Assembly (NCBI RefSeq): GCF_954871325.1
Contig: NC_088775.1
Span: forward strand, 42,633,561 to 42,697,560
Direction: 5' to 3'
DNA: 64,000 bases
Origin: Gordionus sp. m RMFG-2023
Taxonomy: Eukaryota > Nematomorpha > Gordioida > Chordodea > Parachordodidae
The translations under genes and the position numbers were made by a program. Numbering within the stretch: position 1 is the stretch's first letter; every line of letters starts with the position of its first letter. A model generated the notes under the pieces. That model saw nothing but the letters and a program-made list of their open reading frames with translations, made no database searches and was not told the DNA's origin. Positions 13,766-25,409 of this stretch are shown here, piece after piece.

Positions 13766-14735
13766 TCTTATTGATATTTTTTGATTTCTTGAATGATGAC
13801 CAATTGTTGTAAATTAACAACTAAACCTAAAGATGAATTCTTAGATATAATTAAATATAAACCATTAAAAATCCTAAACAAGAAGATAAAACTTTAATTT
13901 TAAATATATTAAAATGTAATTAAAACATTAGAATTAAAAGGGATTGATTTAAATAACCCTTATAAGTAATACTTAATATGATAAAAATGTTTTTGAAATA
14001 AAGCTTTTGAAGATAAGTGGTTATGTTACATCTTCATTTTAGATAAATATTTAAATGATGTGATGAGATCATTTTCTAAAAATTATGTTATGAAGAATTT
14101 TTATTAAAAATAACACTTTTTGAATTAAAACTAGGGTGTGATATTTAAATTTTTTATTTAAAGAGAGGGAAATGTGAATAATATTTTATTTGCATATCAA
14201 CAATGTTTTGGACATCCAATTGATAAGTATGACAAATTTCGGATATTTGCCATCCTTCTATTTTTTCATTATCCATAATTCCAGCGGGAGTAAATATGGA
14301 TATTTGTGATAAAAAATTTAAACAATCATAATTAAATCGATCATTTTGGATAATAAATATAGGTAACAATATTCAATCACCATCTATTTATTTTTAATAA
14401 AAACATATTATTAAAAATTAAACATCTTATTATTCGTCCCACAATAGATGTTATCTTTATTAGATATCTATTTTTGCATGTTTTTAGGGAAATTTTTTTT
14501 TCTTTGAAATACAGTTTTGAGTTAAATTTTTAATACAAGTATATTTTTGATATTATTACACACTATTATTATTTAAGACATAATATACCAAGAGGTGGTG
14601 CGACAATAATATATAAAATCTTAATTGAGTTCATAATATCACTGGTCCTTATTTTCTAGTTACCATATGATTCCTTTCCAATATGAAATCCATACCGTGT
14701 AAATAACTCAAGGGTTCATTATATTTGCATTATTG
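13766..14735. other. AT-rich region without recognisable gene
   Basis: No supported gene. A 71-residue minus-strand reading at about 14154-14369 has no family I recognise. It overlaps one arm of the inverted repeat pair 14090-14205 / 16388-16500, so it is likely element-derived. Confidence 0.35.
14090..14205 (+). repeat. Inverted-repeat arm, partner at 16388-16500
   Basis: The stretch running GAAGAAT...AACACTTTTTGAAT...GAATAATATTTTATTTGCATAT matches the reverse complement of 16388-16500 (there ending AATATTTTATTTGCATAT on the minus strand). The similarity spans over 100 bp with small gaps. The two arms are about 2.2 kb apart, either as ends of one element or as two opposite copies of one family. 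Confidence 0.65.
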
Positions 14736-14835
14736 CAGGGGCGTCGCTAGCCTTTACAATCTCAGGGGCTCAACTAAATTTGCGGGCCTTCGGCCAGTTT
14801 TGCCCGGCCTTCGACCGGCTTTATATTAATATATT
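14736..14835 (-). mobile_element. Terminal piece of a ZMYM-type hAT element
   Basis: It begins with the hAT terminus CAGGGGCGTCGCTAG at 14736, followed by the GGGCCTTCGGCC palindromic block that also follows the terminus at 22464 and precedes the one at 27050. The block type is that of the downstream end, so the element would lie on the minus strand. No opposite end or transposase was found nearby. Confidence 0.6.
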
Positions 14836-16387
14836 ATACTTTTTAAATTTTACTCTGAATAATTATTCTAAATTTCATATTTTGTATATTATGCATACAA
14901 AATAAACTGGCATATAAATAATTAAAACAATACAAGACATTTCTAAAAATAATATTTTTTAATGCAAAATCTATTTATTACAGTATAAAATATTTTCAAT
15001 TGCTGATATAAAAAAAATTTGCGTCTAAAGAATTACAAGTGATAAAAAGATTTATTATACATATGCCTCAATTGATAGATTTATTATACGTGGATAAATA
15101 CTGATAGGGGGGAGGCTATACATAGTCTAGTTGTATAAAAAAGTTATTACCTATTTTTTTTATAAAGATTTTTTAGTAGCTTAATACTTGTAGGTAAAGT
15201 ATATATCTGTAAAAAATAATTTTTAATTTTGTTTGATTATTCAGCAGTTATAATGATTTTTTGGAGCATGGGATTGCATAGACCCCACCTAATCATGTTA
15301 TTTATAAGGTTTTTCACCTGTGATATGAAAGAGTTAACAATAATTTTTTTTAATAAATTGGTATTGATTGATAAATACTTGTATAAATGAATTGATAATT
15401 ATATTATTTACATGATAAAAATAGTCTACAAATATATTTTTATGCACAAATACAATTAGTTGACTAGACTACTTTTTATTAAAATATAAAAAATGCTTAA
15501 GGCATAAAACTTTATGTTTATAAATGAATTCATAATATATTATTTACAGGATAAAACTGTACTATAATGATAATTTATATTTCTTACATAGATACAACCA
15601 ATAAATTTATTTATTTCAGGAATAATAAATAATGGATGAAATTAAAGCCATTTGTCAATTAAAAAAACGAAGATGTCATTTTTTTATAAAATGGATGATT
15701 TTAAATATCGCAGGCAATGGAGTTAAAAATATTAAATAAATGAGGGTCTGATATTTAGTTTTTTCACTAAATATCGCAGGTATAATATTTAGTTTTCTCA
15801 CTAAATATCACGGGCGGTAGTAGCAGTCACGGTCAAAATAAATTGATCGAATATGAAACAATGTTAAATGTATGAATAAATAAAATTCTAATTTATGCTA
15901 TACAAAAATAATTTTATATATAAATCCTATATTTAACATTCTCCCATCTGTTTTCTTCCTTTGACTTTTTAATGTTCCTTGTAATTGTGGTAGAAATTGT
16001 TTCCAAATCTTTGTTGCTTTTGTATGTTGTTCTGTTACTTTTATTCTCGATCCCATTATTATTTTAGAATCGTTATCATTAATTTTTGAATAAGCTTGTC
16101 AATTATCATTATCATGGTTAATTATTATCATTTGTTATAATTTTAATTAGCAAATAGAATCAGAATAATTTATTTAATAAAATGAATTGTATCGTATATT
16201 AGATCGAATAAGAATAATTGAAATTGAATGGATTTCGCGTTTTTTTTTAAATCTTATTTATATTTATTTTTATATGTTTATATTAATATTAATAGTAATT
16301 TCAATTTTTATTTTTATAAATCGATTTTTATTTATGTTTATATTGATAATCATTTAAATTTTTATTTATATTACAATCCAAGAGGTT
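14836..16387. other. AT-rich region, no gene seen
   Basis: No coding signal. At about 15740-15815 there are short palindromic units around CACTAAATATCRCRGG. The segment about 15800-15930 matches about 20886-21020, so it is a copy of the downstream flank of the tRNA-like TIR element, including a degraded version of its right terminus. Confidence 0.4.
15800..15930. repeat. Dispersed repeat shared with 20886-21020
   Basis: Both copies read AAAATAAATTGATCGAATAT, then a TTAAATGTATGAATRAATAA stretch and TAATTTATGCTATAC. The match continues leftwards into a degraded GGTAGTA-GCA terminus, so the repeated unit may extend beyond the 394-bp TIR element at 20512-20905. Confidence 0.7.
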
Positions 16388-16500
16388 AAAATATGCAAAT
16401 AAAATATTATGCATTCTCTCTTCTCTTTTTTTTAAGTTTGAATGCCCTTGTTTTTTTTATTCAAAAAGTGTCTTAATATAATAATTCTTCTTCAGATCAT
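16388..16500 (-). repeat. Inverted-repeat arm, partner at 14090-14205
   Basis: It is the reverse-complement partner of 14090-14205, with shared blocks ATGCAAATAAAATATTAT and ATTCAAAAAGTGT. The AT-rich interval after it (16500-16760) holds no supported gene; a 69-residue plus-strand reading there is hydrophobic low complexity. Confidence 0.65.
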
Positions 16501-16764
16501 TGCTTTTTATAAAAAATAATTTATTAAGCTTCAAATTTTTAGAAAATGATTTCCTTATCACACCTTTAAAATTTTCTGTAACACTTTTAGTATTGATATT
16601 GTCTTCTACACTCTTTATATTACTTTTATTCTTTATTTTATTAACACTTATTTTTAATTATTATTATTTCTTTATATTCTATAATATGATTATTACATTT
16701 AATTTATAAGACTTTAATTTATTTTCACATAAGAATTGTACTGAAATTACTAAAAAATTTTTAG

Positions 16765-17415
16765 TTATAATTTCAAATTTTTAAATAGTTTAATACGAAA
16801 TATATCCATTATATTTTTTATTTTAATTTCACAAAAATTTTTCCTATTTACCCAATTAACATCTTTCCAGTTTTGATAAGAATCAGAATCAATCATAAAT
16901 AAACAAGGTATTTTCTCTAAATCAACTAAATTATTTATCTCAATATTTTTATTGCAAGATTTATTTTGGTGATCCATTTTTGTAGAAGTTATTAATTTAT
17001 AATAATAATAAATTGTTGTTGTCTTTTTATAACTGATTTTCTACTTTCATGATAATATTGATTATTGTTATAATTATTTTGATTCTTATTATGATAATTA
17101 TTATTATAACTATTTTTATAAGTTTTAGATTGAAGATTATTATTATGATAATTAGATGTATGAATTGATGTAGGTGTTTCTTTTATCTTCGTTAGTGATT
17201 TATGAACTTTTATCACTTGGTTCCATAGCTTCCATTACCTCAAATAAATTGTCTGATAAATTAAACATTAGCTTTCTAGTATCTTTAATGTCATAATATT
17301 ACATATATTTTTCAATTTTATTAATAGATTTTTCTATATTATTTTGATCCCACTTTGGATAGTTCATTTAAATTTCTTTGTATAAATTTAATATTATAAA
17401 TTTAAAAATCTATTT
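16765..17415 (-). mobile_element. Gypsy gag fossil F, downstream part
   Basis: The minus strand reads a gag-like remnant: a MNYPKWDQNNIEKSINKIEK segment near 17370, a KLMFNLSDNLFEVMEAMEP segment, then an Asn/Tyr/His-rich basic stretch at 17000-17160 like the gag tail of fossil B. Its upstream part appears to resume at about 20200-20345 on the minus strand. The interval between is occupied by fossil C. Heavily broken and old. The family assignment rests on composition and layout, not on catalytic motifs. Confidence 0.45.
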
Positions 17416-17740
17416 TGTAATTATTATAAATATTAATAAATAATATTTTATTTTAGTGTTTTAATAATATTATTTTCGATTAGTATTTTAATGTTTACTG
17501 TTTAAGGCTATATTTTTAGTAAATTGGACATTAGTTTATATTCAATTTAATTTTGTAAATCAAAATACATACATATATATATATAAATTGGAAATGAAAA
17601 AATGATCTATGAAATTTTCTTAAATAATATTATTTTGAATAAAGCTGAATTGCAAAACATTTTATTACATTCGATTTTTATTGCAATTTTCTCACTTTTC
17701 ATACATTCAATTTTTATTGAACTGTCCCACTTTGCAACAT
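17416..17740 (+). repeat. 5' LTR of fossil C
   Basis: It starts TGTAATTATTATAAATATTA and shares AATAATATTATTTTCGATTAG, split here only by numbering, plus CATTCGATTTTTATTGCAA with the copy at 19861. The primer-binding region TGGAGGATAG follows at about 17743. Confidence 0.8.
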
Positions 17741-18883
17741 AGTGGAGGATAGAAATTATATCAAAGTCAAAGTTCCATTAAAAACATTGGACCTGAAATT
17801 CTTAGCGGAGAATATTGTTGATGAAGCTACAAAAAGTATAAACTGTTGGAAACGATTGATAAAGAGATGGCAGTTAGCATTATAGACAATTTATCGTATC
17901 AACAAATGAAAGATTTAATACAAAAAAAAGGTTGAAAAAAATATAATTACACGTATCTTTGAATTGTTCAATTCAAACCCTGACTTGAGTCTTCCCAGAT
18001 ATCTGGATAGACTTAAAGGTTGTGGTTCGGACTGAATTCGGAATTGATTTTGGTATAATTCATGATAAATTTTCGCAAAGAAAAACTTAAAGCAAGGTTG
18101 ATAAAGAAAATATGACGGATTTAAACATTAATGATGATATTGTGGTCAAATATCGATAGATGGAAATAACTGATAATAAAAGCTGTGCAGAGAAAGATAT
18201 ATGGAGAAGAGATGATGAAGCGGTATGGCAAGGCAGTTCGGCATGGAAAGAAAACAAGCATGCTTTTAAAGGGACCAATAACAACAACTTCAAAAAACAA
18301 AAGATTATACAGACACCGTATAATCTGAGGCCAAGAAATAAGATTAATTTTATGAATGATTTTATTATTGACATGCAATTAAATAATCTTAATTTCTCAT
18401 TTATGATAGATACTGGTTCTCCGGTGACAGCCTTGTCGATTAAAGATTTTGAAAAGCTCACGAATCATGAAAATATTGAGTTGAAAAGTTGTTCTAGGAT
18501 GTTATTCTCTTATGAAAGTTCTCCCATTACAGTAGTTGGGAAAGTCATTAATTGTAAGGTTAAATGGTTAAATTTCTATATATTAAATGGGGAGGGACCA
18601 CCCTTATGTAGTCAAGATTGGATTGGATAATTTTATATAATCAAATGTAATTTTGATATAAACATGTTTAATAAGCAAGAGATTGATATAAATTAAAATT
18701 TTAATCTTTTAATAATTTGTGTTCATATAAGTATAATAAATATTTGTTTAAGTGTAATAATGGTACACCTACTTTACCAAGTGTGAGTCCGGATATTAAA
18801 AGAATAAATTGTAGAGAATTAACTTTAGAAACACTCAGTATTTGTGTCAGTGAGTTCAATTGAAGAATGGCAAGTGGGTACTG

Positions 18884-18906
18884 TTTTTTTTTGGGGGGGG
18901 GGGGGG
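18884..18906. repeat. T9-G14 homopolymer junction inside fossil C
   Basis: Nine T run straight into fourteen G. The G run is exceptional in this AT-rich context and may be an unstable microsatellite or a sequencing artefact. Confidence 0.9.
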
Positions 18907-19189
18907 ATCAGTAATGTCGTGTGGGAAATTAAGATGAAATTTTTCCCTCCTTTCCCTTTTTTAATGTTGGCATTTAACATTTCTTGTTTTTGTTGAATAT
19001 TATTTAATATTTTATAGAGTATGCGTAGTTTTTATTGTACTATCATAAATAACTTCATATATTATTTTTTTCATTATATTGATTCCCCTTATTGCAAATA
19101 ACTTTATCTTCATTGATTCTCTTTTTCATTATATTGATTTCCCTCCTTGCAAATAACTTTATTTATTCTCTTTTGCATTATGTTGATTT

Positions 19190-19660
19190 CAATACTTTCC
19201 TTTTTTTAAAAAAATATTGATTGTTGTTCAAAATAAGTAAACAACAATATTAAAAAGATACATTTATTCCCACATTTCCCCTTTTTAATGTATTTATTGA
19301 TTGTTTTCCAAAAAAAAATAAACAACAATATTATAAAGATATATTAATTCCCCTTCCCTTATAATAATTGTATTACAAACAAATTTATTGATTATTTTCC
19401 AAAACAGGTAAACAACAATATTAAAAAGAAACATTTATTCCCACTTTTCCCTTTTTGAATGTATTTATTGATTGTTTTCTTAAATAATGAAACAACAATA
19501 TTATAAAATACATTGATCCTCCTTAATGTAATCATTGATTATATTCCAAAATGAGGAAACAACAATAATATAAAGATACATTAATTCTCTTTTCCAATAT
19601 AATAATTATATTCCAAGTAAGGACACACCAAATTATAATAATGAAATATTTCTCTTTCTT
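19190..19660. repeat. Minisatellite upstream of the 3' LTR of fossil C
   Basis: About 60-bp imperfect units, each with AAACAACAATATTA(T/A)AAAGA, a ...CATTTATTCCCAC...CCCTTTTT segment and TTGATTGTTTTCCAAAA. The position, between pol and the 3' LTR, is the same as the minisatellite of fossil G at 50150-50450. Confidence 0.8.
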
Positions 19661-19860
19661 TATTTATTTCCTCATTTACAATATTATAAAGGTACAATTA
19701 ATTTCTCTCTCATGCCAATAGAACTCTTTCTCCTCTATCATTAATTTTAGTTACTTCCCCATCATAAATTATGTTATCACTGTTATTTATTATATAAATT
19801 TGAAGGTATTGAATTTTAGAGTTTTTTTTTTTATAATTTTTTTTTATTTTAAGTGGTGCA

Positions 19861-20184
19861 TGTAATATTATTGTTGATAAATAATATTTTATTTTAATGT
19901 TTCAATAATATTATTTTCGATTAGTATTTTAATGTTCTGCTTAAGGCTATATTTTTAGAATGTGATATGCAAATTGGACATTAGTTTATATTCAATTTAA
20001 TTTTGTAAATAAAAATACATACATATATATATGAATTGGAAATGAATAATTGATATATGAAATTTTCTTAAATAAAATTTATTTTGAATGAAGTTGAATT
20101 GCAGAACATTTTAATACATTCGATTTTTATCGCAATTTTCTCACTTTTCATACATTCGATTTTTATTGCAACGTTCCCACTTTA
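19861..20184 (+). repeat. 3' LTR of fossil C
   Basis: It starts TGTAATATTATTGTTGATAA, preceded by AAGTGGTGCA, which resembles the polypurine stretch before the 3' LTR of fossil G (GGAGGTGGTGCA). Otherwise collinear with 17416-17740. Confidence 0.8.
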
Positions 20185-20345
20185 TGATATACTTTTATCA
20201 TCTCTTACGTGATTTAGAATTAAATAAACATAATCTTTTAGAAATCCTCTTTCATCTATTCTGACCATATATGTTTCCATTTGTGTATCAACTCCACTGC
20301 CCATATGATTGCATCCATAATCATCATCGTCTTTTTGTTATCATA
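20185..20345 (-). mobile_element. Gypsy gag fossil F, upstream part
   Basis: The minus strand reads a VDTQMETYMVRIDERGFL segment and KDYVYLILNHVRDDKS, coding-like sequence that stops where the 3' LTR of fossil C begins and plausibly continues beyond its 5' LTR. Assignment to gag is an inference from position. Confidence 0.4.
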
Positions 20346-20511
20346 GTATCTAAATTTTTATGAAAGAATTAAAATGTTTAAAAGCTTGTAAACCCCTGCC
20401 TCCAGGTTGAAATAGGCAAGAAATAGGTACAACAAATGATAAAAAATAAAATAATATTTTATTTAAAATTTTAACAACTAACTATCTACGAATTTAAACA
20501 CACAAAATTAA

Positions 20512-20905
20512 GGTTAATGATGCTTACTACCTTAAGGTACTACCTATCAAATTTGAATTTTGTTTATTTTTCATTTGGATAGGCACTACCAAATGTATTT
20601 ATAATATATATTTAAAAAATCGTGATTTTTGGAAAGCCTCTATGGCCTAGTAGGCGAGAGCTTCGCTTACATGATCGCAGGTTCGAATCCCGGGAATGGT
20701 CATGTTTTTTTTTAAATTTAATTTGGTGGTTCCATCCTTGGGGGAATGATATTTAGAAGGCCGGACTCGACCACGTGATTCCGTTATAATATATTAAATA
20801 ATAAGGGTCTTTTTACATTTTAATAAATTTTGGTCGGTATTTAGCAAATTAGGTTGGTATTTAGAATATTTCCATTCATTCACTTGGTAGTAAGCATCAT
20901 TAACC
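20512..20905. mobile_element. 394-bp TIR element (MITE) carrying a tRNA-like sequence
   Basis: Perfect 20-bp terminal inverted repeats: GGTTAATGATGCTTACTACC at 20512-20531 and its exact reverse complement at 20886-20905. There is no transposase inside, so it is non-autonomous. Its centre holds an A box and a B box of a tRNA-type Pol III promoter. A target duplication is not obvious. Sequence beyond the right terminus is shared with 15800-15930, so either the flank is itself a repeat or the unit is larger. Confidence 0.8.
20634..20705 (+). ncRNA. tRNA-like SINE head with A and B boxes
   Basis: The A box TGGCCTAGTAGG lies at 20643-20654 and a perfect B box GGTTCGAATCC at 20680-20690, with spacing normal for a tRNA gene. 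The intervening GAGAGCTTCGCTTACA is tRNA-like. The acceptor arm does not pair and the T stem has mismatches, so this is a tRNA-derived SINE head or tRNA relic rather than a working tRNA. A run of nine T from 20705 would act as a Pol III terminator. Confidence 0.75.
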
Positions 20906-21020
20906 CAAAAATAAATTGATCGAATATGAAACATAATAGATAAGTTAAATGTATGAATGAATAAAATTATAATTTATGCTATACCATATTAAACAATTTT
21001 ATATGTATAACCATATTTAA

Positions 21021-21984
21021 AGGGTTTGCACAGGCTTTTGACAAATTAGGATTTACAGCATTGGATTCACAAAAAGATACATTGACTTATTGTTAATAGT
21101 AAATTATATAGAAAAGGCCTACAATTCCAAAGAAAATCATATAAATAAAAAGTTAAAATTTCATAGACACCATGATTTAACTACAACATATGTTATTATC
21201 TATCAAGAACAAGACCTTAATTCTCAAAACCTTGTTGACCTACAAAAAATTTTTACCAAAGGTAAATTGTTGATATAGAGACAAATTTATAAACATTTTT
21301 AATTAGTTGATAAAAAATCTTCTTTATGTATTTGGAAGGATCTCCAAGTGGACCTAGTAGACTCAAACTCAAAGTTAGTAAGGCTTTGTAATTATTTACA
21401 GTTAATTGTAATTCTTAAAAATCGTGATTAATTTAATTTTTTTAAATACTTCGATGACCCACTCGTTACACTCGTTAAAATCATTCAACGTACATTTAAA
21501 CATTTTTATAATCCAACTACCAATATTTGGAGGAATTATCATGATTCTCGCTTAAATTTAGTGTCAGCAAAAAAGAAAGTCCCTCAAAATACAGGAAGGA
21601 TGCTAACTGCTTATGTCAGCAAAAAAGAAAGTCCCTCAAAATACAGGAAGGATGCTAACTGCTTAATCACGGTTGGAAACAATTGAACTAGATGGGAATT
21701 GTTTTTACAGGCAATTTAAAAATAAAAAAATTTGCCTGATTATATTGGTTCGTATTTTATTTTACAAATTCCGGGTTCATATTTTATTTTATAAATTATG
21801 GTTATTTTTTTTACTAATATTCATAGGATATGGTTTGTTTCTTTCATTACCTTAAATTAAAATTTCTTTTTTATACCAAAGATTCTTTATGCACTCCGTT
21901 CAACACTAATTTTTACCTTTTCAAAACATACGAAAATGGAATAAAATACTCAACCGAAAAAATAATAAGCCTCAGATTCAAACC
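21021..21984. other. Unrecognised, partly coding-like region
   Basis: Short open stretches on the plus strand (21090-21278, with NLVDLQKIFTKGKLL, and about 21480-21620, with FKHFYNPTTNIWRNYHDSR) look like remains of a protein but match no family I can name. A tandem duplication of about 51-54 bp (GTCAGCAAAAAAGAAAGTCC start) lies at 21564-21665. The rest is AT-rich without signal. Probably an old unclassified element. Confidence 0.35.
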
Positions 21985-22463
21985 GCTTGGACATAAGCTT
22001 CCCAACCAAATTCGGTGGCCTTGGCATTAGATCTCCTTACGATTTAGCAATAACCTCTTTCATATCAAGTAGCCTCTTGTCAAATCAATATCCAACGTCC
22101 ATCATTCTAAAGAAGACTCACCCTTAATTGAGGCCATAAATATTTGGAAAACACGGAGCATTGTTGATAATTATCCCCCATAATCCATGGACAAAAGGAT
22201 TGGGACGCTCCTGTGGTTGCTCGCTGCGTTGTAACACTATTATCTAGCTTGCAATCTACTGACCGCACCCTATTCTTTTCTCTGCTCAATAGTACTGCGC
22301 ATGAGTTTCTCGAGGCAATTCCTTCTGTTAATCTTCAACTTTCCAACAACGAACTTACCCATGCCATCGATATTTGTCTAAACAGCTCCATCACCTACCC
22401 TCACATTTGTTCAGGTTGTCTAGAACGTTGGCACGAATGGAAGACATAGTTTATATTGTCGCT
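21985..22463 (+). pseudogene. R2-like LINE copy a, upstream part
   Basis: This reads the C-terminal half of the LINE protein: a GLGIRSPYDLAITSFISSS-like segment at about 22020-22070, then LLNSTAHEFLEAIP with NLQLSNNELTHAI and PHICSG at 22280-22410, matching the segment LPSxNLGxxLxxExLRxAxGxRxGxxxCxPHxC of the family. It runs to GRHSLYCRS at the TTGTCGCT target site and resumes at 29280 (CNGRFIRHTQ). It carries several stops and frame changes. The interruption is the ZMYM-type hAT at 22464-29279. Confidence 0.75.
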
Positions 22464-22964
22464 CATAGGCGTAGCCAGAATTGGGGGGGGGGGATTAATA
22501 AATTTCTTGGGGCTTCGTCCCCAGACCTCATTTTAGGCGGGCCTTCGGCCGTCTATATAGTCATAATTAATGCTGTAAACGTTACTACAAAAAAGAAACG
22601 CGTTACCGTTACTCGTTATATCTGAATAATGGAACGCGTTACCGTTATTCGTTACCATTTTACAAAAGGAACGCGCGTTACCGGCTTTTCAAAAAAGTAA
22701 TGGGCTACTTGTTACTTAAAAAAATTAAATGTTATACAGTGTTGTGATGACTTAATGAAACATATTGATGATTAAATTCAAACCCATTTATATAAAATGA
22801 TAATATTTGCTAAAATAATTAAAATATAAACAAAGCATTATTGAAATTTCTTTTATTATTTCTTTTGTTGTACATTTGTAAAGATTATAATTATATATGT
22901 ATGTGTTTTAATTAGATCGTCAATATGTTTCATTAAATCATATTCCCCCTCTCCTCCCGCCCAG

Positions 22965-24983
22965 ATCCTTTTATTAACGCCCCTCACTCGTATGACCCCA
23001 GTCCGATTTGTTTTTCCTCAAGCTCTGTTGAATTATTCCTTAATTCGTATAAGCCCTCAATTCTTTCTAGGATCCCTATAGCCGCTCGAGACTCTATCTC
23101 AAGGTTCCTTACGTCTCTTATGAATAATTTAAACTCAAATTTCTCCTCAATACCCTTGTGGTTAGATTTAATTAGTTTCTGCTTTCGAGTTTTAGTTAAG
23201 CCCAAGAATAGAATAAATAACTTATCTGCCCCAATCAAAGAGAAAGTGTCTAATTTTGGAAATACGATTATCGATGAATTTTCTCCATCTAACACTTTAA
23301 ATCCCAACTCTTTCCGTTGTAAATTGATCTCTGAAAAATTAGATCCTGGAGATATTAGCGGTGCTGCCTGATTATTGACTTCCGATGATACTATTTCACC
23401 TATCAACGTTACTATCTTTCAACAACTTCTCGACATCCACTGGCTTCCCTTTTAACATTCACTCGCATGCCTCTTCCCTTATTCCTTTTACCTGTGATGA
23501 AGTACTTAAGTTCTTTAAAAAAGGGACGACAGGTGGGTTGGATGGTTTCAGACCCAGTTTTTTTGTGGATTTAATCCAATGCTCTGATAGTGGTTTTATT
23601 AATGTGTTTATCACGCAAAGTTTCTGCTTCCATTTTCTCATATTTCAATGGTTGCATTGGTTTATCATTATAGTTATTATCAACGTTCCCTACTAAATTT
23701 TTTTTAAATGCCTTTAAACGCATTAAGCCACACCCTACTAATCAATGCACTTTTTGTACTCACCACAATGTAGGCTTCCAAAATTTTTACCCTTTACTGA
23801 AATCATTAACTGAACTTTGCAATAATATCCTCTTATGCGAAATTCCTCTTTGTATTCGTCCTATTCTTTTTGGCGCACGTCTTGTTTATTTAACCACCGG
23901 ATGGAGGCATTAGACCCATAGCCATAGGGTCATTCTTTCGTCGTTTAGTCGCCAAGGCTATTGTAAATAGGATCCGGCCTAAGGCCAGTTCCCTCTTATT
24001 TCCCTCACAGTTAGGATTTGGAGTGAGAGGTGGCTGTGAAGTGGCCTCACATGTTGAGCGTATTTTTATAAATAATGAGGTCGATAAGGTTTTCTGCAAG
24101 TTAGACTTCAGAAATGCCTTCAACATAATCCATAGGAGGGCATTCTTACCATCTTTTTTACATCATTTCCCAAAATACTGGGATTTCCTTAATTCCTGTT
24201 ATGGATTGCCTTCTTTACTCAAATTCGGGGAATTTTTCATATCCTCTGGAGAGGGGATTCAGCAAGGTGATCCACTAGGCCTCTTGCTCTTTACTATAGG
24301 GATTCAGGATTTGATCAAAAATTTAAAGCAAATTAGACCTTAATTTATGGTATCTCGACGATGACTCTTTTGGCGGATCTTTATCCAAAGTTATGTCGGC
24401 CATAGAGTACGTTGAAATGGAAGCTTCTAAAATTGGTATTTCCCTAATTAGGAAAAAGTGAGAAATTTCCTCCCTCAACAATAAGGATTTTATTCCTCCC
24501 TTAGTTTTTACAATCATTCCGCACGAGGAACTGTCTTTTAGGTTCCCCTATCGGTTTTTCAACTTCCTTTTGTCAAAAAATTTTTGACGATTTGATCCAA
24601 TCCCTTTCCAATTCACTCAAGAATCTTCCTTAGCTCCCCAAGCATCAGTTCTTTTTCCTCACCAAAAAATGTCTTTTTCTACCGAAATTCTTACTTCCCC
24701 TGTTTTCCACTAAAATACCCTCCTTAAGGCCTTCGAATTAAAATTTAAACATTTTGTCGATCCCTTTTAGTCTTATATTTTTCCGATTTCAATTGGTCCC
24801 TCGCCTCTATGCCCGCTTACCGGGGTAGACTTGGATTTTCACCCCCATTCCTAATGGCAATTGTGTGCTTTCTTTCATTTCAAATATCCTTTAACGATTC
24901 TATTTCCTCGCTTATCGAGTTGGACGAGCCCCTTCTATCTTCAGCTAAAGAGTGGCTTACTCTAGTTATCCAAGGCTCCGAGC
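22965..24983 (+). pseudogene. R2-like LINE copy b, reverse transcriptase half
   Basis: Long homologous readings in all three frames. Pre-RT segment 23030-23400 (ends CKLISEKLDPGDISGAA then SDDT), RT start with GTTGGLDGFRPSFFVDLI at 23525-23580, GFGVRGGCE at 24015-24040, KLDFRNAFNIIHRRA at 24100-24145, GIQQGDPLGLLLF at about 24253-24291, and the catalytic WYLDDDSFGGSLSKVMSAIE at 24348-24407. It continues past the RT to LIELDEPLLSSAKEWLTL and is cut at 24983 by the ZMYM-type hAT end. There are several stops and frameshifts. RT is the polymerase of target-primed reverse transcription. Confidence 0.88.
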
Positions 24984-25409
24984 CAGGCGCGTAACCAATG
25001 GGGGGGGAAAGGGGGAAATTCCCCCCCTCCATCGCAGATTTGACTGTTTTCTTAAATATCATTTTAAGCTAATAAAAATTTTACCCCCACCCCCTCCCCC
25101 CTCCCCAATCAAAATTTTACAAATATTTGAATAACAATTTTCCAACATAAATCTTATTTTTTATAAATATATTTTATTAAAATTTCCTTTCCTTGTGAGT
25201 ACATTAACATTATTCAAAAATATTAATAAAATGGAAAAATTTTAAGTCAAAGAGATTGAAATCAAATTGTAATTTAGTTTATTATTATATATAATTATTT
25301 TATTAAATTCAAAATTATTAGTAAGTTAGAATTAATAAGTATTTTTAATATTAATTATTAATAAATATCTATAATTTTTTAAATATTTTATTTTTATTTC
25401 GATTTTGTA

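Larger units (their letters stand above)
17416..20184 (+). mobile_element. Ty3/gypsy LTR fossil C, with two LTRs
   Basis: Bounded by LTRs at 17416-17740 and 19861-20184. Parts seen: gag about 17755-18290, including a DSWRR-type KDIWRRDD stretch; protease about 18300-18630 with MIDTGSPVTAL and LCSQDWIG; and an integrase tail about 18770-18940 (ISNVVWEIK), closely related to fossil G. Most of pol is not represented. Broken, with many breaks. The LTRs have diverged from each other by small changes, so it is moderately old. It sits inside fossil F. Confidence 0.85.

Noticed and set aside
16500-16709. Hydrophobic 69-residue membrane protein
   Set aside because: AT-rich low complexity, no homologous partner, adjacent to an inverted-repeat arm.
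18884-18906. G14 run as a biological G-quadruplex signal
   Set aside because: Possible, but a single homopolymer at a T/G junction may be a sequencing artefact, so only its presence is recorded.
20634-20705. Functional tRNA gene
   Set aside because: A and B boxes are good, but the acceptor arm does not pair and the T stem has mismatches. It also lies inside a TIR element, so it was called tRNA-like.
21030-21095. Myosin-like AFDKLGFTALDSQKD segment
   Set aside because: A short chance resemblance; the following sequence does not continue as a motor domain and no catalytic loop is present.
22984-23641. Minus-strand ORFs over LINE copy b
   Set aside because: Antisense shadows of the plus-strand reverse transcriptase reading.
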